Source of the DNA: Gordonia mangrovi
GTDB lineage: Bacteria > Actinomycetota > Actinomycetes > Mycobacteriales > Mycobacteriaceae
NCBI RefSeq assembly: GCF_024734075.1
Contig: NZ_CP102850.1
Location: 4,030,001 to 4,094,000 of the forward strand
Reading direction: 5' to 3'
DNA length: 64,000 bases
The notes below the pieces were generated by a model. That model was not told where the DNA came from. It did no database searches and saw nothing but the letters and a program-made list of their open reading frames with translations. Both the position numbers and the translations under genes were made by a program. Below are positions 1-10,128 of the stretch, piece by piece. Numbering within the stretch: the first letter of the stretch is position 1; each line of letters opens with the position of its first letter.

Positions 1-719
1 CGGGCACCACGATCGGGGTGGTCACCGCGATCTGGGTGCCGTTCGCGATGATGACCGCTGCACGGCAATCGGAGAACGCGGCTCTACCCGCCTGGCTGAT
101 GCCGGTCGTGCCGCCGATGGTGTCGGCATCCACAGGTGCCGCGCTGGTGGCCCACCTACCGGCGGGGCAACCGCGACTGGCGTTGCTGGCGGGCTGCTAT
201 GCGCTGTTCGGGATGAGCCTCCTGCTCGGATTGATGACGATGACGGTGATCTATGCGCGATTGATCCACGGTGGGGTGCCGGAGTCCCGGTTGGCGCCCA
301 CGATCTGGATCACGCTCGGGATGGTCGGACAATCGATCACCGCGGCCAACCTGCTGGCGGCCGAGTCGCATCTGGTCTTCCTCGGCGAACGCGCCCCGAT
401 TGCCGGCGGCCTCACCATCTTCGGCATCGTCTACGGCCTGGTGATGGGTGGTTTCGGGGTTGCGATGTTCGCGCTTGCCACGGCGGTCACCGTGCGAACC
501 GCGCGGCGCGGCCTGCCGTTCGCCCTCACGTGGTGGAGCTTCACCTTCCCCGTCGGTACCTGTGTGACGGGCATGTGCGCATTGGGTGTCGCGGTGGACA
601 GCGCCCCGATTCGCGGTCTGGGAGCCGTGCTCTACGTCGTGCTGGTGGCGGCCTGGGCGACCGTGGCGACGCGGACCGTAGGGGCCGTCGTCCGTGGACG
701 AGTCTTTCTGCCGGCCTGA
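1..719 (+). CDS. TDT/TehA-SLAC1-like transporter, 5' truncated
   Basis: The reading frame is open to the left edge, so the N-terminus lies outside the window. The visible part, about 235 residues, is almost entirely hydrophobic with six or more membrane segments. Near the C-terminal third it has the pattern WWSFTFPVGT, which I recognise from the tellurite-resistance/dicarboxylate transporter (TDT) family that includes TehA, malic acid transporters and SLAC1 anion channels. Substrate cannot be told from sequence; anions such as sulfite, malate or nitrate are typical. It ends 2 bases before the stop of the convergent MFS gene, so the two share a very tight 3' junction. Confidence 0.75.
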   Translation, partial: GTTIGVVTAIWVPFAMMTAARQSENAALPAWLMPVVPPMVSASTGAALVAHLPAGQPRLALLAGCYALFGMSLLLGLMTMTVIYARLIHGGVPESRLAPTIWITLGMVGQSITAANLLAAESHLVFLGERAPIAGGLTIFGIVYGLVMGGFGVAMFALATAVTVRTARRGLPFALTWWSFTFPVGTCVTGMCALGVAVDSAPIRGLGAVLYVVLVAAWATVATRTVGAVVRGRVFLPA

Positions 720-721
720 CG

Positions 722-1876
722 TCAGGCGTGGCGCAGACGTACCGCTCGGGACAGGGAGGCGGCTGCGGCGGCGAGAGCCAGGACGAGCAGCGGTGCGACG
801 ACACCGACCGACGGCCGGATGCTGGTGAGCAGGACCGGCAAGCCGAATCCCAGGTAACAGGCCACATAGAACATTCCGGTCACCCGGCCGCGATGGTCGG
901 CCGGTGTCATCGTCTCGACGTCCATCAGTCCGTCGCGCAGACACAGACCGTAGGCGAGACCGAGCACGATGGCGGTGATCACGAACACCGCCATGCTCGG
1001 ATGCGCCCCTCCGGCGGCCGCCAGCAGAAACCCCGCTGCGGCCAGGCCGGCGCCCGCCACGCCGGCGAAGGGGCCGCTGTGCAGCCGGCGCACCGCGAAC
1101 TGCACGATCACCCCGGACCCCAGACTCAGCGCAGCCGCCAGACCAGGCACCCACGCACCGTCGTAGCGGTCGGCGATGCGTTCGGCCATCACGACCACCG
1201 CCACGGTCACCGACGAGAACACCCACAGGGCCATCGGCACCGACCACGACAGCGCGGCGCGCACCGAGCGGTGGCCCGGGTCGTCGGCGGCGGCGCCGCG
1301 CGGGGATGGCGGCGGCGATGCAGGCGTGAGGACGACCGCGGCCGCGGCAACGCCGATCGACGCGATCCCGGACACCGCGAACGGCATCTCCAGTCGATGG
1401 GGAACGAACTCGGCGAGCAGACCGGTGATGACCGGGCCCAGGGCGAATCCGGTGGTCAGGACGGCGCCGGCGAGCGTCGCCCCGGACCGTCCGCGCAGGT
1501 CGGCGGCCCAGGCGGTGCCCGCGCCGATCGTGAGTCCGGCGCCGAGGCCGACGACCAGGCGGCCGATGAGCACACCGGCCTGGTCGTGCCAGACGACCAT
1601 CATCAGGTTGCCGATCCCGGCGAGGACCGCGCCGGTCAGCACCACCGGTCGTCGGCCGGTCCGGTCCGACAGGGTCCCGCCGCCGAACAGGCCCGGCAGC
1701 AGTCCGAGCGCGTAGATGCCGAACGCACCGGTGAGAACCGTCGACGACAGTCCCTCGTCGGCCTTGAGGACCGGGATCATCGACGCGAAATGATTGGCCC
1801 CCCACCCGGTGGTGAAGAGGACCAACAGAACCGCAGGGAGGGCGAAGCGTTTTCTGCCGATCTCGTCGATGTTCAT
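722..1876 (-). CDS. MFS transporter
   Basis: A 384-residue major facilitator superfamily protein with about 12 hydrophobic segments. The loop after helix 2 has GGGTLSDRTGRRP, a standard MFS A-motif (G-x3-D-R-x-G-R-R). I chose the ATG at 1876 (MNIDEIGRKRF) over an in-frame TTG 39 bases further out, because the extra residues are not membrane-like. A weak ribosome site is all that is seen. The intergenic space of about 60 bases to the divergent esterase must hold both promoters. Substrate unknown; drug or sugar export are both possible. Confidence 0.8.
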   Translation of the reverse strand: MNIDEIGRKRFALPAVLLVLFTTGWGANHFASMIPVLKADEGLSSTVLTGAFGIYALGLLPGLFGGGTLSDRTGRRPVVLTGAVLAGIGNLMMVVWHDQAGVLIGRLVVGLGAGLTIGAGTAWAADLRGRSGATLAGAVLTTGFALGPVITGLLAEFVPHRLEMPFAVSGIASIGVAAAAVVLTPASPPPSPRGAAADDPGHRSVRAALSWSVPMALWVFSSVTVAVVVMAERIADRYDGAWVPGLAAALSLGSGVIVQFAVRRLHSGPFAGVAGAGLAAAGFLLAAAGGAHPSMAVFVITAIVLGLAYGLCLRDGLMDVETMTPADHRGRVTGMFYVACYLGFGLPVLLTSIRPSVGVVAPLLVLALAAAAASLSRAVRLRHA

Positions 1877-1938
1877 CGGGCGAGATTCTGCCGCGTTATA
1901 CCTGGATCCAACCAATCGCAGTGAAAGGTGAGACGGCG

Positions 1939-2862
1939 ATGACCACAGCGCACCGTGATTACCATCCCGACCTGGCGCGTGCGGCGCGTCTGCTGCCGCA
2001 CGGACTGGCCGGCCCCCGAAGCCTGCGGATCGTCCGGGTCCTGCAGGCAGGGCTCACCCGTGTGCAGCGCGCTCGGGGTGTCGACGTCCGGACGCTCCCG
2101 TCCGGGGCATCGGTGCGCATCTTCGGACCGGCCGGTGCCTCTGCCGACGCGCCTGCGCTGGTGTGGATCCATGGCGGCGGATTTGTCCTCGGCGAGGCCG
2201 CGCAGGACGACCAGCTGTGTCAGCGCTTCGCTGCGGAACTCGGCGCGGTCGTCGTGTCGGTGGATTACCGACTTGCGCCGGAACATCCGTTTCCCGCCGC
2301 CCTCGACGACTGCCATGAAGCTCTCGCCCTCGCGCGCGACCTCGACGGTGTGGACCCGATGCGGGTGGCGATCGGTGGGGCGAGCGCAGGCGGTGGGCTG
2401 GCGGCCCAGCTGGCGCTTCGGGTGAAGGAACGCGGCGAGACCGCCCCGGTCCTGCAACTGCTCGCGTATCCGATGCTCGACGACCGCACCGCAGCCGATG
2501 GGCCGTCGCCAATGGAGAGCCGATTGCGGATGTGGAACAGCAGCTCCAACCGGTTCGGCTGGAGTTCATACCTGGGTGGGGCCGCGCCGGAGATCGTCGC
2601 GCCCGCACGTCGCGAGGATCTGGCCGGCCTCGCGCCGGCGTGGATCGGGGTGGGCGACCTGGACCTCTTCCACGACGAGGACGTGGCGTACGCGAAGCAG
2701 CTACGCGAGTCGGGGGTCGACTGCGATCTGGAGGTGATCCCCGGCGCCTACCACGCGTTCGACCTGATGCAGACGAAGGCGCCCGTCTCCAGAGAGTTCT
2801 TCCGGATGCAGACGGCGGCGTTGCGCACGGCGTTCGCCTCCCCGGGCCGGGATGGGACCTAA
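1939..2862 (+). CDS. HSL-family alpha/beta hydrolase (esterase/lipase)
   Basis: A 307-residue carboxylesterase of the hormone-sensitive-lipase type. It shows the oxyanion-hole motif HGGGF (about 78-82), the nucleophile elbow G-A-S-A-G with Ser149, and a C-terminal acid/His pair in GDLDLFHDED and the later YHAFD. The start at 1939 is supported by AAAGGTGAG just upstream (1924-1932); the more distal GTG at 1921 would overlap that site. No signal peptide, so it is likely cytoplasmic. It is divergent from the MFS gene, and its last 4 bases overlap the end of the small membrane-protein gene on the other strand. Natural substrate unknown; short acyl esters are usual for the family. Confidence 0.88.
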   Translation: MTTAHRDYHPDLARAARLLPHGLAGPRSLRIVRVLQAGLTRVQRARGVDVRTLPSGASVRIFGPAGASADAPALVWIHGGGFVLGEAAQDDQLCQRFAAELGAVVVSVDYRLAPEHPFPAALDDCHEALALARDLDGVDPMRVAIGGASAGGGLAAQLALRVKERGETAPVLQLLAYPMLDDRTAADGPSPMESRLRMWNSSSNRFGWSSYLGGAAPEIVAPARREDLAGLAPAWIGVGDLDLFHDEDVAYAKQLRESGVDCDLEVIPGAYHAFDLMQTKAPVSREFFRMQTAALRTAFASPGRDGT

Positions 2863-3095
2863 CCGATGCTGCTGGCGATCGCGATCACCACACCGGCGAG
2901 GGTGAGGACCGCCACGACTGCCCAGGCGATCACCGCCCGCCGCCGACGCCCCTGGATGAGAGCGTTGACGCCGACGCCGAGGCCGATCAGGATCGCTGCG
3001 GCGTAGACGGCGATGCCGAGAGTGAGTGCGGCAGCGTTCGAGTCCGCCATCGCCAACGGGGCCAGGGTCACGGGAGCGGGCAACGTCGTCGTCAT
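2859..3095 (-). CDS. small two-helix membrane protein
   Basis: A 78-residue protein with two hydrophobic helices (about 20-42 and 55-75) separated by a basic loop (QGRRRR), giving a hairpin in the membrane. The ATG start at 3095 has no strong ribosome site. It lies downstream of the secreted lipase-like gene on the same strand, 57 bases after it. I do not recognise a family and no function can be assigned. Confidence 0.6.
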   Translation of the reverse strand: MTTTLPAPVTLAPLAMADSNAAALTLGIAVYAAAILIGLGVGVNALIQGRRRRAVIAWAVVAVLTLAGVVIAIASSIG

Positions 3096-3152
3096 GGCAT
3101 GAGTACACCACGCGCGGTCGGTGGGTCCTCCGGGCGCGCGGCCGGCGCGGAG

Positions 3153-4364
3153 TCACATCTGTGCGATGAGCCAACGGGCGATCTCGCTCGCCGCCGCCGG
3201 CTCGGTGGCGACACCCGCATGGCCGACCGGGTGGTCGGCGTAAGTCACCGACATGCCGTGCCGACGGTAGGTGTCGGCCAACCGCGACACCAACGGCTGG
3301 GCGGCCACGGTGTCGACCCACCCCGCGTCCAGACGCACCGGAACCGCTTCGGGGATGCGCACGTTCGCCACGTCATTGTGTTCCAGGATCTGCACCAGTT
3401 GCGCCTTCATCTCGGCGCCGCGAGGACCGAAGAACTCCGCCGGGGCGAGCCCGCCGAACGAGTCGGGTTCGGTGAGCTCGGCATAGCAGCGGTCCTCGAT
3501 GTGTCCCAACAGCGCGGCGGCGGGTCGACTCAGGCCGCCGCCGCGCAACAGGTCGTCGAAATCCGGGTCCGCTGCGGCTGCACCGCTGCCCAGCAGAGCC
3601 GCGAGACCGACCAACTCGTTGATCGCCGGTCCGGCCACCGGGACCCCGGACAGTGCGTCGAGGATGGTGGCCACCTGCGTCGGCGGAGCGAGGGCAGCCA
3701 CGGCACGTAGTCGCATGCCGTGCCACTGATCTGCGCTCTGGGCGCCGGCGGCCAGCGCGGCGACCGACCCTTCGGAATGGCCGGCGACGACGACGTCCCG
3801 GCCGATCCGCGCGTCGTATCGGGCGACCGCCACCGCGGCGTCGATCGCCGACCGCGCCAGCGAGTCCCCGATGAGATACGGGTGGGCGCCGGGCCCGCCA
3901 ATTCCCTCGAAATCGGGCCGTACCACCGCGAACCCGCCGTGGAGTAGGTGCGTGATCAGTCGGTCGCCGGATGTCATCCGCGACAACTCCGGATGGGTCG
4001 GCGTCGCGGTGGACGGTGCGCACCGATCGGCGGCGCCGACGGTCATGTGATTCCACACCGCCAACGGCCAACCGCCGGCCGGCGCCCGTCCGGCGGGCAG
4101 CACCAGGGTCCCGGTCATCTCTGTGGGAGCGCCGCGCACCGAGGTGGAGCTGTACCGGAGGCGGTATGTCGTGCCGGCGTCGACGGCGACGGGAGGTTCG
4201 GCGACGATCTCGGCCGCGAGGACAGCAGGCGTGTCCGACCCGGGACCGGCACCCGCCGGTGCCGACGGACCGGCTCCCGCCGGGACGGCCGGCACACCGA
4301 TCGCCACGACGGCAAGCACGCTCGCCAGTGTTCGACAGATGGTTCGGCAGACCGACACGGTCAC
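3153..4364 (-). CDS. secreted lipase-like alpha/beta hydrolase
   Basis: A 403-residue exported hydrolase. The N-terminus has a Sec-type signal (hydrophobic stretch about 12-28, then Ala/Gly/Pro-rich segment). The nucleophile elbow is GHSEG with Ser197; acid and His candidates lie in the final 70 residues (RLDAGWVD and the HPVGHAG region). Overall spacing, including a large lid between the elbow and the acid residue, resembles the secretory lipase (LIP) family found in actinobacteria and yeasts. Expected to act on acyl esters or triglycerides outside the membrane. It is separated by about 120 bases from the cox operon upstream on the same strand and could be read through from it. Confidence 0.8.
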   Translation of the reverse strand: MTVSVCRTICRTLASVLAVVAIGVPAVPAGAGPSAPAGAGPGSDTPAVLAAEIVAEPPVAVDAGTTYRLRYSSTSVRGAPTEMTGTLVLPAGRAPAGGWPLAVWNHMTVGAADRCAPSTATPTHPELSRMTSGDRLITHLLHGGFAVVRPDFEGIGGPGAHPYLIGDSLARSAIDAAVAVARYDARIGRDVVVAGHSEGSVAALAAGAQSADQWHGMRLRAVAALAPPTQVATILDALSGVPVAGPAINELVGLAALLGSGAAAADPDFDDLLRGGGLSRPAAALLGHIEDRCYAELTEPDSFGGLAPAEFFGPRGAEMKAQLVQILEHNDVANVRIPEAVPVRLDAGWVDTVAAQPLVSRLADTYRRHGMSVTYADHPVGHAGVATEPAAASEIARWLIAQM

Positions 4365-4483
4365 GACATTCCCCCGCTCAACTGCTGGTCAGGGCGCAGT
4401 TTCGCCACGGAGGTTACCAGTCTGCCGGACAGTTCGCGCCCGGCCGATCGCCGTCACACGCAGCCGCCGACGCCGCGTCCGAA

Positions 4484-5146
4484 TCAGCTCCGCAATCGGC
4501 GCACCAGCAGGAACACGATCGCACCCAGGAGCACCGCGCCCACGATCGGCGCGACGCGTTTGGCCACCGACCCCCCGGCATACTGCATGAGATCGAGCGC
4601 CTCGGCTTCTTCCTCCGGGGGCGCCGCGGACGGCTGCGTGGGGGCGGTGGCCGCCGGTGCCGCGCCGGTGGCCTCGGTCTTCGCAGGTTCCGCGGCGGGT
4701 TCCGGTTCGCCCAGTTTCTTCGACAGGCAGGAGGCGAACTGGCCGATGATCTTGCCACCGACGTCGGAGAGCATGCCGCGGCCGAACTGGGCGGGCTTGC
4801 CGGTGATCGCCAGGTCGGTCACGACCGTTCCTGTGGTCGTGGCGCCGTCTTCGGACAGCGTCATCGTGACGGTGGCCTTGGCGGTGCCCTGACCCCGGGA
4901 CTCCTTCGCGTTGCCTTCGATGACGGCTCGGTGTGCGTCCTCATCTTTCTCGATGAACTTGCCGACGCCCTTGTACACCAGGGCGACCGGACCGATCTTG
5001 ACCTTGATCTGCCCGGTGAAGGTGTCGCCGTCGACCTCGGTCAGGGTGGCCCCGGGCATACAGCCCGCCACTCGTTCCGGGTTGGTCAGCGCCTGCCAGA
5101 CGTCGGCCATCGGGGCATCAACCGAAAATGTGTGCTGCAGTTCCAT
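4484..5146 (-). CDS. coxG: CoxG-family SRPBCC protein
   Basis: A 220-residue protein whose first about 150 residues match the CoxG/carbon monoxide dehydrogenase subunit G family (SRPBCC fold): MELQHTFSVDAPMADVWQAL start, then the NPERVAGCMPGA pattern. An Ala/Pro/Glu-rich linker follows, then a single C-terminal membrane helix ending in basic residues, so the protein is probably anchored on the cytoplasmic face of the membrane. CoxG is thought to recruit or mature the molybdenum hydroxylase at the membrane. It is the last gene of the operon and starts 2 bases after the medium-subunit stop. The ATG at 5146 was chosen because the family domain begins there. Confidence 0.88.
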   Translation of the reverse strand: MELQHTFSVDAPMADVWQALTNPERVAGCMPGATLTEVDGDTFTGQIKVKIGPVALVYKGVGKFIEKDEDAHRAVIEGNAKESRGQGTAKATVTMTLSEDGATTTGTVVTDLAITGKPAQFGRGMLSDVGGKIIGQFASCLSKKLGEPEPAAEPAKTEATGAAPAATAPTQPSAAPPEEEAEALDLMQYAGGSVAKRVAPIVGAVLLGAIVFLLVRRLRS

Positions 5147-5148
5147 GG

Positions 5149-6003
5149 TCAGACTCCCGCCGCGGTCACCACGGCCCGGCGCGTGAGCACTTTCGCCAGG
5201 TGGGTGCGGTATTCGGCGTCGGCGTTCGCGTCGCTCATCGGGTCGGTGCCCTCTGCGGCGTGCTCGGCCGCCGCGCGGATCACATCGATATCGGCCGACT
5301 GTCCGACCAGCGCCTCCTCCACGGCGCGCGCTCGTACCGGCACCGCACCCATGTTGGTCAGGGCGACCGCGGCTTTGCCGATCGTGCCGCCGTCGACGGC
5401 GACGGTTGCCGCCACGGCCACCATCGACCAACTCTGCGCCACCCGATGGAACTTCTCGTAGTGCGCCGTCCAGTCGGTGTGCTTGGGGATGCGCACGGCG
5501 ACCAGGATCTCGTCGGGTTCGAGTGCGGTGGTGAAGAAATCGGTGAAGAAGTCGGCCGCGTCGATGGTGCGTCGCCCGTTGGGTCCGGCGACGATCAGCT
5601 CGGCGTCCAGCGCAACCGCCACCGCACCCAGGTCGCCCGCCGGATCGGCGTGGGCGAGCGAACCGCCGAAGGTCCCGCGGTGGCGGATCTGCGGGTCGGC
5701 CACCGTCGTGGTCGCCTCGGCGAGCAGCGCGGCATGCCGGCCCACGAGGTCGTCGGTCATCACATCGTGATGGGTGGTCATCGCGCCGACGACGATCGCG
5801 TCGCCGTCCTCGCGGACCCCGCGGAGTTCCTCGATCCGGCCGAGGTCGATGATCGTGCTCGGCGAATTGAGCCGGAGCCGCAGGACCGGCATCAGACTCT
5901 GCCCACCCGCGATCACCTTGGCGTCCTCGCCGGCGTCGGACAGTGCGGACACCGCCTCATCGAGGGTGGTCGGGGCGACGTAGTCGAATTCGGATGGAAT
6001 CAC
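5149..6003 (-). CDS. coxM: molybdenum hydroxylase medium (FAD) subunit, CoxM-like
   Basis: A 284-residue FAD-binding subunit of the xanthine dehydrogenase/CO dehydrogenase family. The FAD motifs are AGGQSLMP (about 32-39) and TFGGSLAHADPAGD, and a CO-dehydrogenase-type C-terminal domain follows. It passes electrons from the iron-sulfur small subunit to FAD. The GTG start at 6003 is supported by GGAGGTG a few bases upstream and by a 4-base overlap (GTGA) with the stop of the large-subunit gene, which implies translational coupling. Part of the cox-type operon. Confidence 0.92.
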   Translation of the reverse strand: MIPSEFDYVAPTTLDEAVSALSDAGEDAKVIAGGQSLMPVLRLRLNSPSTIIDLGRIEELRGVREDGDAIVVGAMTTHHDVMTDDLVGRHAALLAEATTTVADPQIRHRGTFGGSLAHADPAGDLGAVAVALDAELIVAGPNGRRTIDAADFFTDFFTTALEPDEILVAVRIPKHTDWTAHYEKFHRVAQSWSMVAVAATVAVDGGTIGKAAVALTNMGAVPVRARAVEEALVGQSADIDVIRAAAEHAAEGTDPMSDANADAEYRTHLAKVLTRRAVVTAAGV

Positions 6004-8408
6004 TGGGCACCTCCGTGTGTGGACGAGGACTGGGCTGCCTGGATGGCTTTCCACACCCGCATCGGACTGCACGGCATCTCGACCTCCCGGACGCCGAGGT
6101 GGCGCAGCGCGTCGAGGACGGAGTTGACCACCGCAGGGGTGGAAGCGATGGTGCCGGCCTCGCCGACGCCCTTGACGCCGAGCGCGTTTCCGGTTGCCGG
6201 TGTCTCGGTGCGGTCGGTGATGAACGTCGGCAGATCGGGGCTGCCCGGGACGAGATATTCCGCGAACGAGCCGGTGAGCAGCGTGCCGGCCTCGTCGTAG
6301 ATGGCGTCCTCGTACAGCGCCTGCGCGATGCCCTGGGCAAGGCCGCCGTGCACCTGCCCTTCCACGATCAGCGGATTGACCACGTGGCCGACGTCGTCGA
6401 CACACACGTATTTGTGGATCTTCACGAATCCGGTCTCGGTGTCCACGTCGACCGCACACAGGTGGGTGCCGTGCGGGAAGGAGAAGTTCTCCGGGTCGTA
6501 GGTCGCCTCGGAGTCGAGGTTCGGTTCGACCCCGTCGGGTAGATCGTGCGCCGCGAACACCGCGAGCGCGACGTCGGCGATGCCGACGGCCTTCTCCGTC
6601 CCCGTCACCGCGAACCTGCCGTCGGTGAACTCGAGGTCATCCTCGGCCGCCTCCAGCAGATGGGCCGCGATCGGGCGTGCCTTGTCGATGACTTTGTCGG
6701 CTGCCATGACCACCGCCATGCCGCCCACGGCGAGTGACCGTGAACCGTAGGTGTCCAGGCCGCGCGGCGAAGACTGGGTGTCGCCGTGGAGCACTTCGAC
6801 GTCTTCGAACGCGACGCCGAGGCGGTCGGCGACGATCTGACTCCAGGCCGTCTCGTGGCCCTGGCCGTGCGCCGAGCTTCCGGTGACCACCTCGACCTTC
6901 CCCGTGGGCAGCATTCGGACTGCCGCGTGCTCCCAGCCGCCGGCGCCGTAGGCCAGGGCGCCGAGGGCGCGCGACGGGGCGAGTCCGCACATCTCGGTGA
7001 AGGTCGAGACGCCGATGCCGAGTTGCACGGTGTCGCCGCGTTCGCGGCGTGCGGCCTGTTCGCGCCGCAGCCCTTCGTAGTCGAACAGTTCGGTGGCCCT
7101 GGCCGTGGCCGCCTCGTAGTCACCGGAGTCGTAGGTCAAGCCGCAGACGGTGTCGAACGGGAACTCCTCGTGCTTGATCCAGTTCTTCTCGCGCAGTTCC
7201 AGGGGATCCATCTCGAGCTCGGTGGCGAGTTCGTCCATGATCCGTTCGATCGCGAAGGTCGCCTCGGGTCGTCCGGCGCCGCGGTAGGCGTCGGTGGGCA
7301 CCTTGTTGGTGAAGACGTTGGTACACGCGAAGTGATAGGCGGGGAACTTGTAGATGGAGTTGTACATGAACGCGCCGAGAATCGGCACCCCCGATGTCAC
7401 CAACCGCAGATAGGCGCCCATGTCCGCGAGCAGTTCGACCTTGAGCCCGGTGACCGTGCCGTCGCGGCGGGCCGCCAGCGTGAGCTTCTGGATCTGATCG
7501 CGGCCATGGTGGGCGGCCTGCATCGACTCGCTGCGGGATTCGGTGTACTTCACCGGCTTTCCCAGCCGTCGGGCGGCGAGCAGGGTGAGCAGCTCCTCGG
7601 GGCAGACCTGCAGTTTGCCGCCGAAGCCGCCGCCGACGTCGGGGGCGATGACCCGGAGTTTGTGTTCGGGGATACCGAGGGTCATCGCCAGCATCAGCTT
7701 GAGGATGTGTGGCACCTGCGTGGCCGACCACATGGTGATCTGCGATGCGGTGGGATCGACGACCACCGAGCGGGGTTCCATGAACGCGGGGATCAGCCGT
7801 TGCTGCCGGAAGGTGCGTTCGACGAGCACCTCCGCATCCCGGATGGCGTTTTCGACATCGCTGCCGGTCCCGGCCTCCGCGGAGTCGAACTTCCACACCG
7901 CGCTGACGTTGGTGCCCAGGTCGGTATGCACCAGGTCTGCACCGTCGGCGGCCGCGGCGGCCAGGTCCAGGACGACGGGCAGGTCCTCGTAGTCGACGTC
8001 GATCGCCTCGGTGGCGTCATGCGCCTCGGCGGCGGTGCGGGCGATCACCATCGCGACGGCCTCGCCCGCGAAACGGACCGCGTCCACCGCCAGCGATGGT
8101 GCGGACGGGGCCTTCATGTCCTCGGTGATCTGCCATGCGTTGGGCAGGCTGCCCTGCTCCTCGGCGAGGTCGGCGCCGGTGTACACGGCGACGACGCCCG
8201 GCATCTGGCGGGCTTGGTCGACGTTGATGCTCGCGATCCGCGCATGTGCCATCGGGCTGCGCAGCATCGCGGCGTGCAGCATGCCCGGCAACACGAAGTT
8301 GTCGGTCCACCGGGTGCGCCCGGTGACGAGGTGTTCGTCTTCCTTGCGGACCCGGGCCCGGCCGACCTCGTGTTCGGCGGCGGCGCTCGGTTCGACGGTT
8401 GCGGTCAT
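6000..8408 (-). CDS. coxL: molybdenum hydroxylase large subunit, CoxL form II
   Basis: An 802-residue molybdopterin-binding subunit of the xanthine oxidase family. The active-site loop reads AYRGAGR, the signature of form II (CoxL-like) enzymes; true form I CO dehydrogenases have AYxCSFR. Other family marks are [14 protein letters not shown] and a C-terminal GVGEAGT. It would bind Mo-molybdopterin cytosine dinucleotide. Substrate is uncertain: form II enzymes have been linked to CO but also to other aldehydes and heterocycles. ATG start at 8408 overlaps the small-subunit stop by 4 bases. Confidence 0.92.
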   Translation of the reverse strand: MTATVEPSAAAEHEVGRARVRKEDEHLVTGRTRWTDNFVLPGMLHAAMLRSPMAHARIASINVDQARQMPGVVAVYTGADLAEEQGSLPNAWQITEDMKAPSAPSLAVDAVRFAGEAVAMVIARTAAEAHDATEAIDVDYEDLPVVLDLAAAAADGADLVHTDLGTNVSAVWKFDSAEAGTGSDVENAIRDAEVLVERTFRQQRLIPAFMEPRSVVVDPTASQITMWSATQVPHILKLMLAMTLGIPEHKLRVIAPDVGGGFGGKLQVCPEELLTLLAARRLGKPVKYTESRSESMQAAHHGRDQIQKLTLAARRDGTVTGLKVELLADMGAYLRLVTSGVPILGAFMYNSIYKFPAYHFACTNVFTNKVPTDAYRGAGRPEATFAIERIMDELATELEMDPLELREKNWIKHEEFPFDTVCGLTYDSGDYEAATARATELFDYEGLRREQAARRERGDTVQLGIGVSTFTEMCGLAPSRALGALAYGAGGWEHAAVRMLPTGKVEVVTGSSAHGQGHETAWSQIVADRLGVAFEDVEVLHGDTQSSPRGLDTYGSRSLAVGGMAVVMAADKVIDKARPIAAHLLEAAEDDLEFTDGRFAVTGTEKAVGIADVALAVFAAHDLPDGVEPNLDSEATYDPENFSFPHGTHLCAVDVDTETGFVKIHKYVCVDDVGHVVNPLIVEGQVHGGLAQGIAQALYEDAIYDEAGTLLTGSFAEYLVPGSPDLPTFITDRTETPATGNALGVKGVGEAGTIASTPAVVNSVLDALRHLGVREVEMPCSPMRVWKAIQAAQSSSTHGGAQ

Positions 8409-8884
8409 TGCGTGCCTCCCGCACCTTGCATCCGGTCGGCCGCGTCGAGTACGGCCGCGACGATGTTCTGATAGCCGGTGCACCGGCAGAGGTTGCCCTC
8501 GAGGCCTTCGCGCACGGCATGCTCGTCGGGACGGGGATCGTCGCCGAGCAGGTCGATGGTCGACATGATCATGCCGGGGGTGCAGTATCCGCACTGCAGG
8601 CCGTGATTGTCGCGGAACGCCTCCTGAACCGGATGTAAAGTGCCATCTCTGGCGAGACCTTCCACGGTGGTGATATCGGCGCCGTCGGCCTGGACGGCGA
8701 GCACCGAACAGGACTTCACGCTGTGGCCGTTCAGGAGCACCGTGCAGGCGCCGCAGTTGCTCGTGTCGCATCCGACGACGGTGCCGACCTTGCCGAGTCG
8801 TTCCCGTAGGTGATGGACGAGCAGGGTGCGGGGCTCGACGTCGTCGCTGTAGTTGGTTCCGTCGACAGTGACTGTGATTCGCAT
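8405..8884 (-). CDS. coxS: molybdenum hydroxylase small subunit, [2Fe-2S] protein
   Basis: A 159-residue protein carrying both iron-sulfur clusters of the family: plant-ferredoxin-type Cys39, Cys44, Cys47, Cys59, and the C-terminal cluster Cys98, Cys101, Cys133, Cys135 (QCGYC and LCRC). It transfers electrons between the molybdenum site and FAD. The ATG at 8884 is preceded by GGAG. A gap of about 150 bases separates it from the upstream VWA gene, the only sizeable space inside the operon, so a second promoter may lie there. Confidence 0.93.
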   Translation of the reverse strand: MRITVTVDGTNYSDDVEPRTLLVHHLRERLGKVGTVVGCDTSNCGACTVLLNGHSVKSCSVLAVQADGADITTVEGLARDGTLHPVQEAFRDNHGLQCGYCTPGMIMSTIDLLGDDPRPDEHAVREGLEGNLCRCTGYQNIVAAVLDAADRMQGAGGTQ

Positions 8885-9033
8885 ATGGTCTCCAATTGCG
8901 ATCGCCAATCGGTGGGCTGGGTGCTTGGCGGGCACTCCCGAATCACTGTGCTCCACGAGCGCTCGCCAGACATGCGAAACGCTGGAATACGTTTGTGACA
9001 AATCGGATTCGCCGGGCCGGCCGGCGTGGATTG

Positions 9034-10128
9034 TCAGGCCTCGGACACGGTCTGGAGCAGCTGCTGCAGGGTGGCCAGCGAATGGCCGGCGAGCAGCCGG
9101 TCCACGTGGGGGAGGGCTGCGGCGATCCCGCCCTGCACCGGGCGGTAGCCTTCCGCGCCGGCGTGCGGGTTCACCCAGATCACGGCGTGGGCGAGGCGAT
9201 GCAAGTGGGCCATCTGCGTTCCGAGCAGCGTCGGGTCGCCGCGTTCCCAGCCGTCGGAGAAGATCACCACCACCGCTCCGCGGGCCAGACCGCGCCGCCC
9301 CCACCGGTCGAGAAACGCCTGCAGCGTCTCACCGAGTCTGGTGCCGCCGGCCCAATCCGGCACGGCCCGCCCGGCTGCGGCGAGCGCCAGTTCCGCATCG
9401 CGGGCGCGCAGGGCCCGCGACAGTCGGGTCAGCCGGGTCCCGAGCGAGAACACCTCGGTCCCGCTCGGATCGGCGCGCGTCACCACATGCGCGAACCGCA
9501 GGAGTGCATCGGCGTATGGGCTCATCGAACCGGAGACATCGATGAGCAGCACCACCCGGCGGGGGCGGGTCGCCGGCCGGTGATGGCTCGGGCGCACCGG
9601 TTCGCCACCGGCGGCGAGCATCTCGCGCACGGTGCGGCGCGGATCGACCCGACCTCGTCGCGACGGGGCTCGGCGCAGTGCGGCACGGCTGGGTGGTCGC
9701 GGTGTCAGCGCAGCGATCAGTTCGGCCAGGTGTGCGCGCTCGGCGGCCGAGAGCGACGCGATGTCGCGGTGGCGCAACACCTCGGTGTCGTCGGCGGCCA
9801 CCGCCAGCTGTGGGCCCGGCCCGGTCGTGGTCTGCTCGCCGGAGGTACGCAGCGCCGCGATCCGGCTCGGTTTCGGCTGCGCGGGACGACGGGCCGCGCG
9901 CGGCATCCGGCCCCCGAACCAGGCGTCGAAGGCCAGGTCGTAGCGCGGGTGATCGTCCGGGTCGCGACACAACGTCGACCGGCCCGCCCAATACACCTGG
10001 TCGACGTCGCCGAGGTCGATCTCGCGCAAAGCGCGGACGAACGCGTCGACGGAGTCGGTCGCGACCGGCAGCCCCGCATGGGTCAGGCTGCGTGCGAATC
10101 CGGCGAGGCCCACCAACTCGTCGCTCAC
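9034..10128 (-). CDS. VWA-domain protein, CoxE-like
   Basis: A 364-residue protein. An N-terminal helical region of about 190 residues is followed by a von Willebrand factor A domain with a complete metal-ion site, DVSGSMS, and later TRLG and FSDGWERGD. Together with the MoxR ATPase it forms the chaperone pair seen beside CO dehydrogenase genes (CoxD/CoxE), proposed to insert or remodel the molybdenum-copper/sulfur centre. GTG start overlaps the ATPase stop by 4 bases. Confidence 0.88.
   Translation of the reverse strand: MSDELVGLAGFARSLTHAGLPVATDSVDAFVRALREIDLGDVDQVYWAGRSTLCRDPDDHPRYDLAFDAWFGGRMPRAARRPAQPKPSRIAALRTSGEQTTTGPGPQLAVAADDTEVLRHRDIASLSAAERAHLAELIAALTPRPPSRAALRRAPSRRGRVDPRRTVREMLAAGGEPVRPSHHRPATRPRRVVLLIDVSGSMSPYADALLRFAHVVTRADPSGTEVFSLGTRLTRLSRALRARDAELALAAAGRAVPDWAGGTRLGETLQAFLDRWGRRGLARGAVVVIFSDGWERGDPTLLGTQMAHLHRLAHAVIWVNPHAGAEGYRPVQGGIAAALPHVDRLLAGHSLATLQQLLQTVSEA

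Noticed and set aside
156..1805. 549-codon minus frame spanning the left-hand transporters
   Set aside because: Shadow frame crossing two well-supported membrane-protein genes; Arg-rich composition.
6786..8471. 561-codon plus frame over the CoxL gene
   Set aside because: Antisense shadow; the minus strand has all molybdenum hydroxylase motifs.
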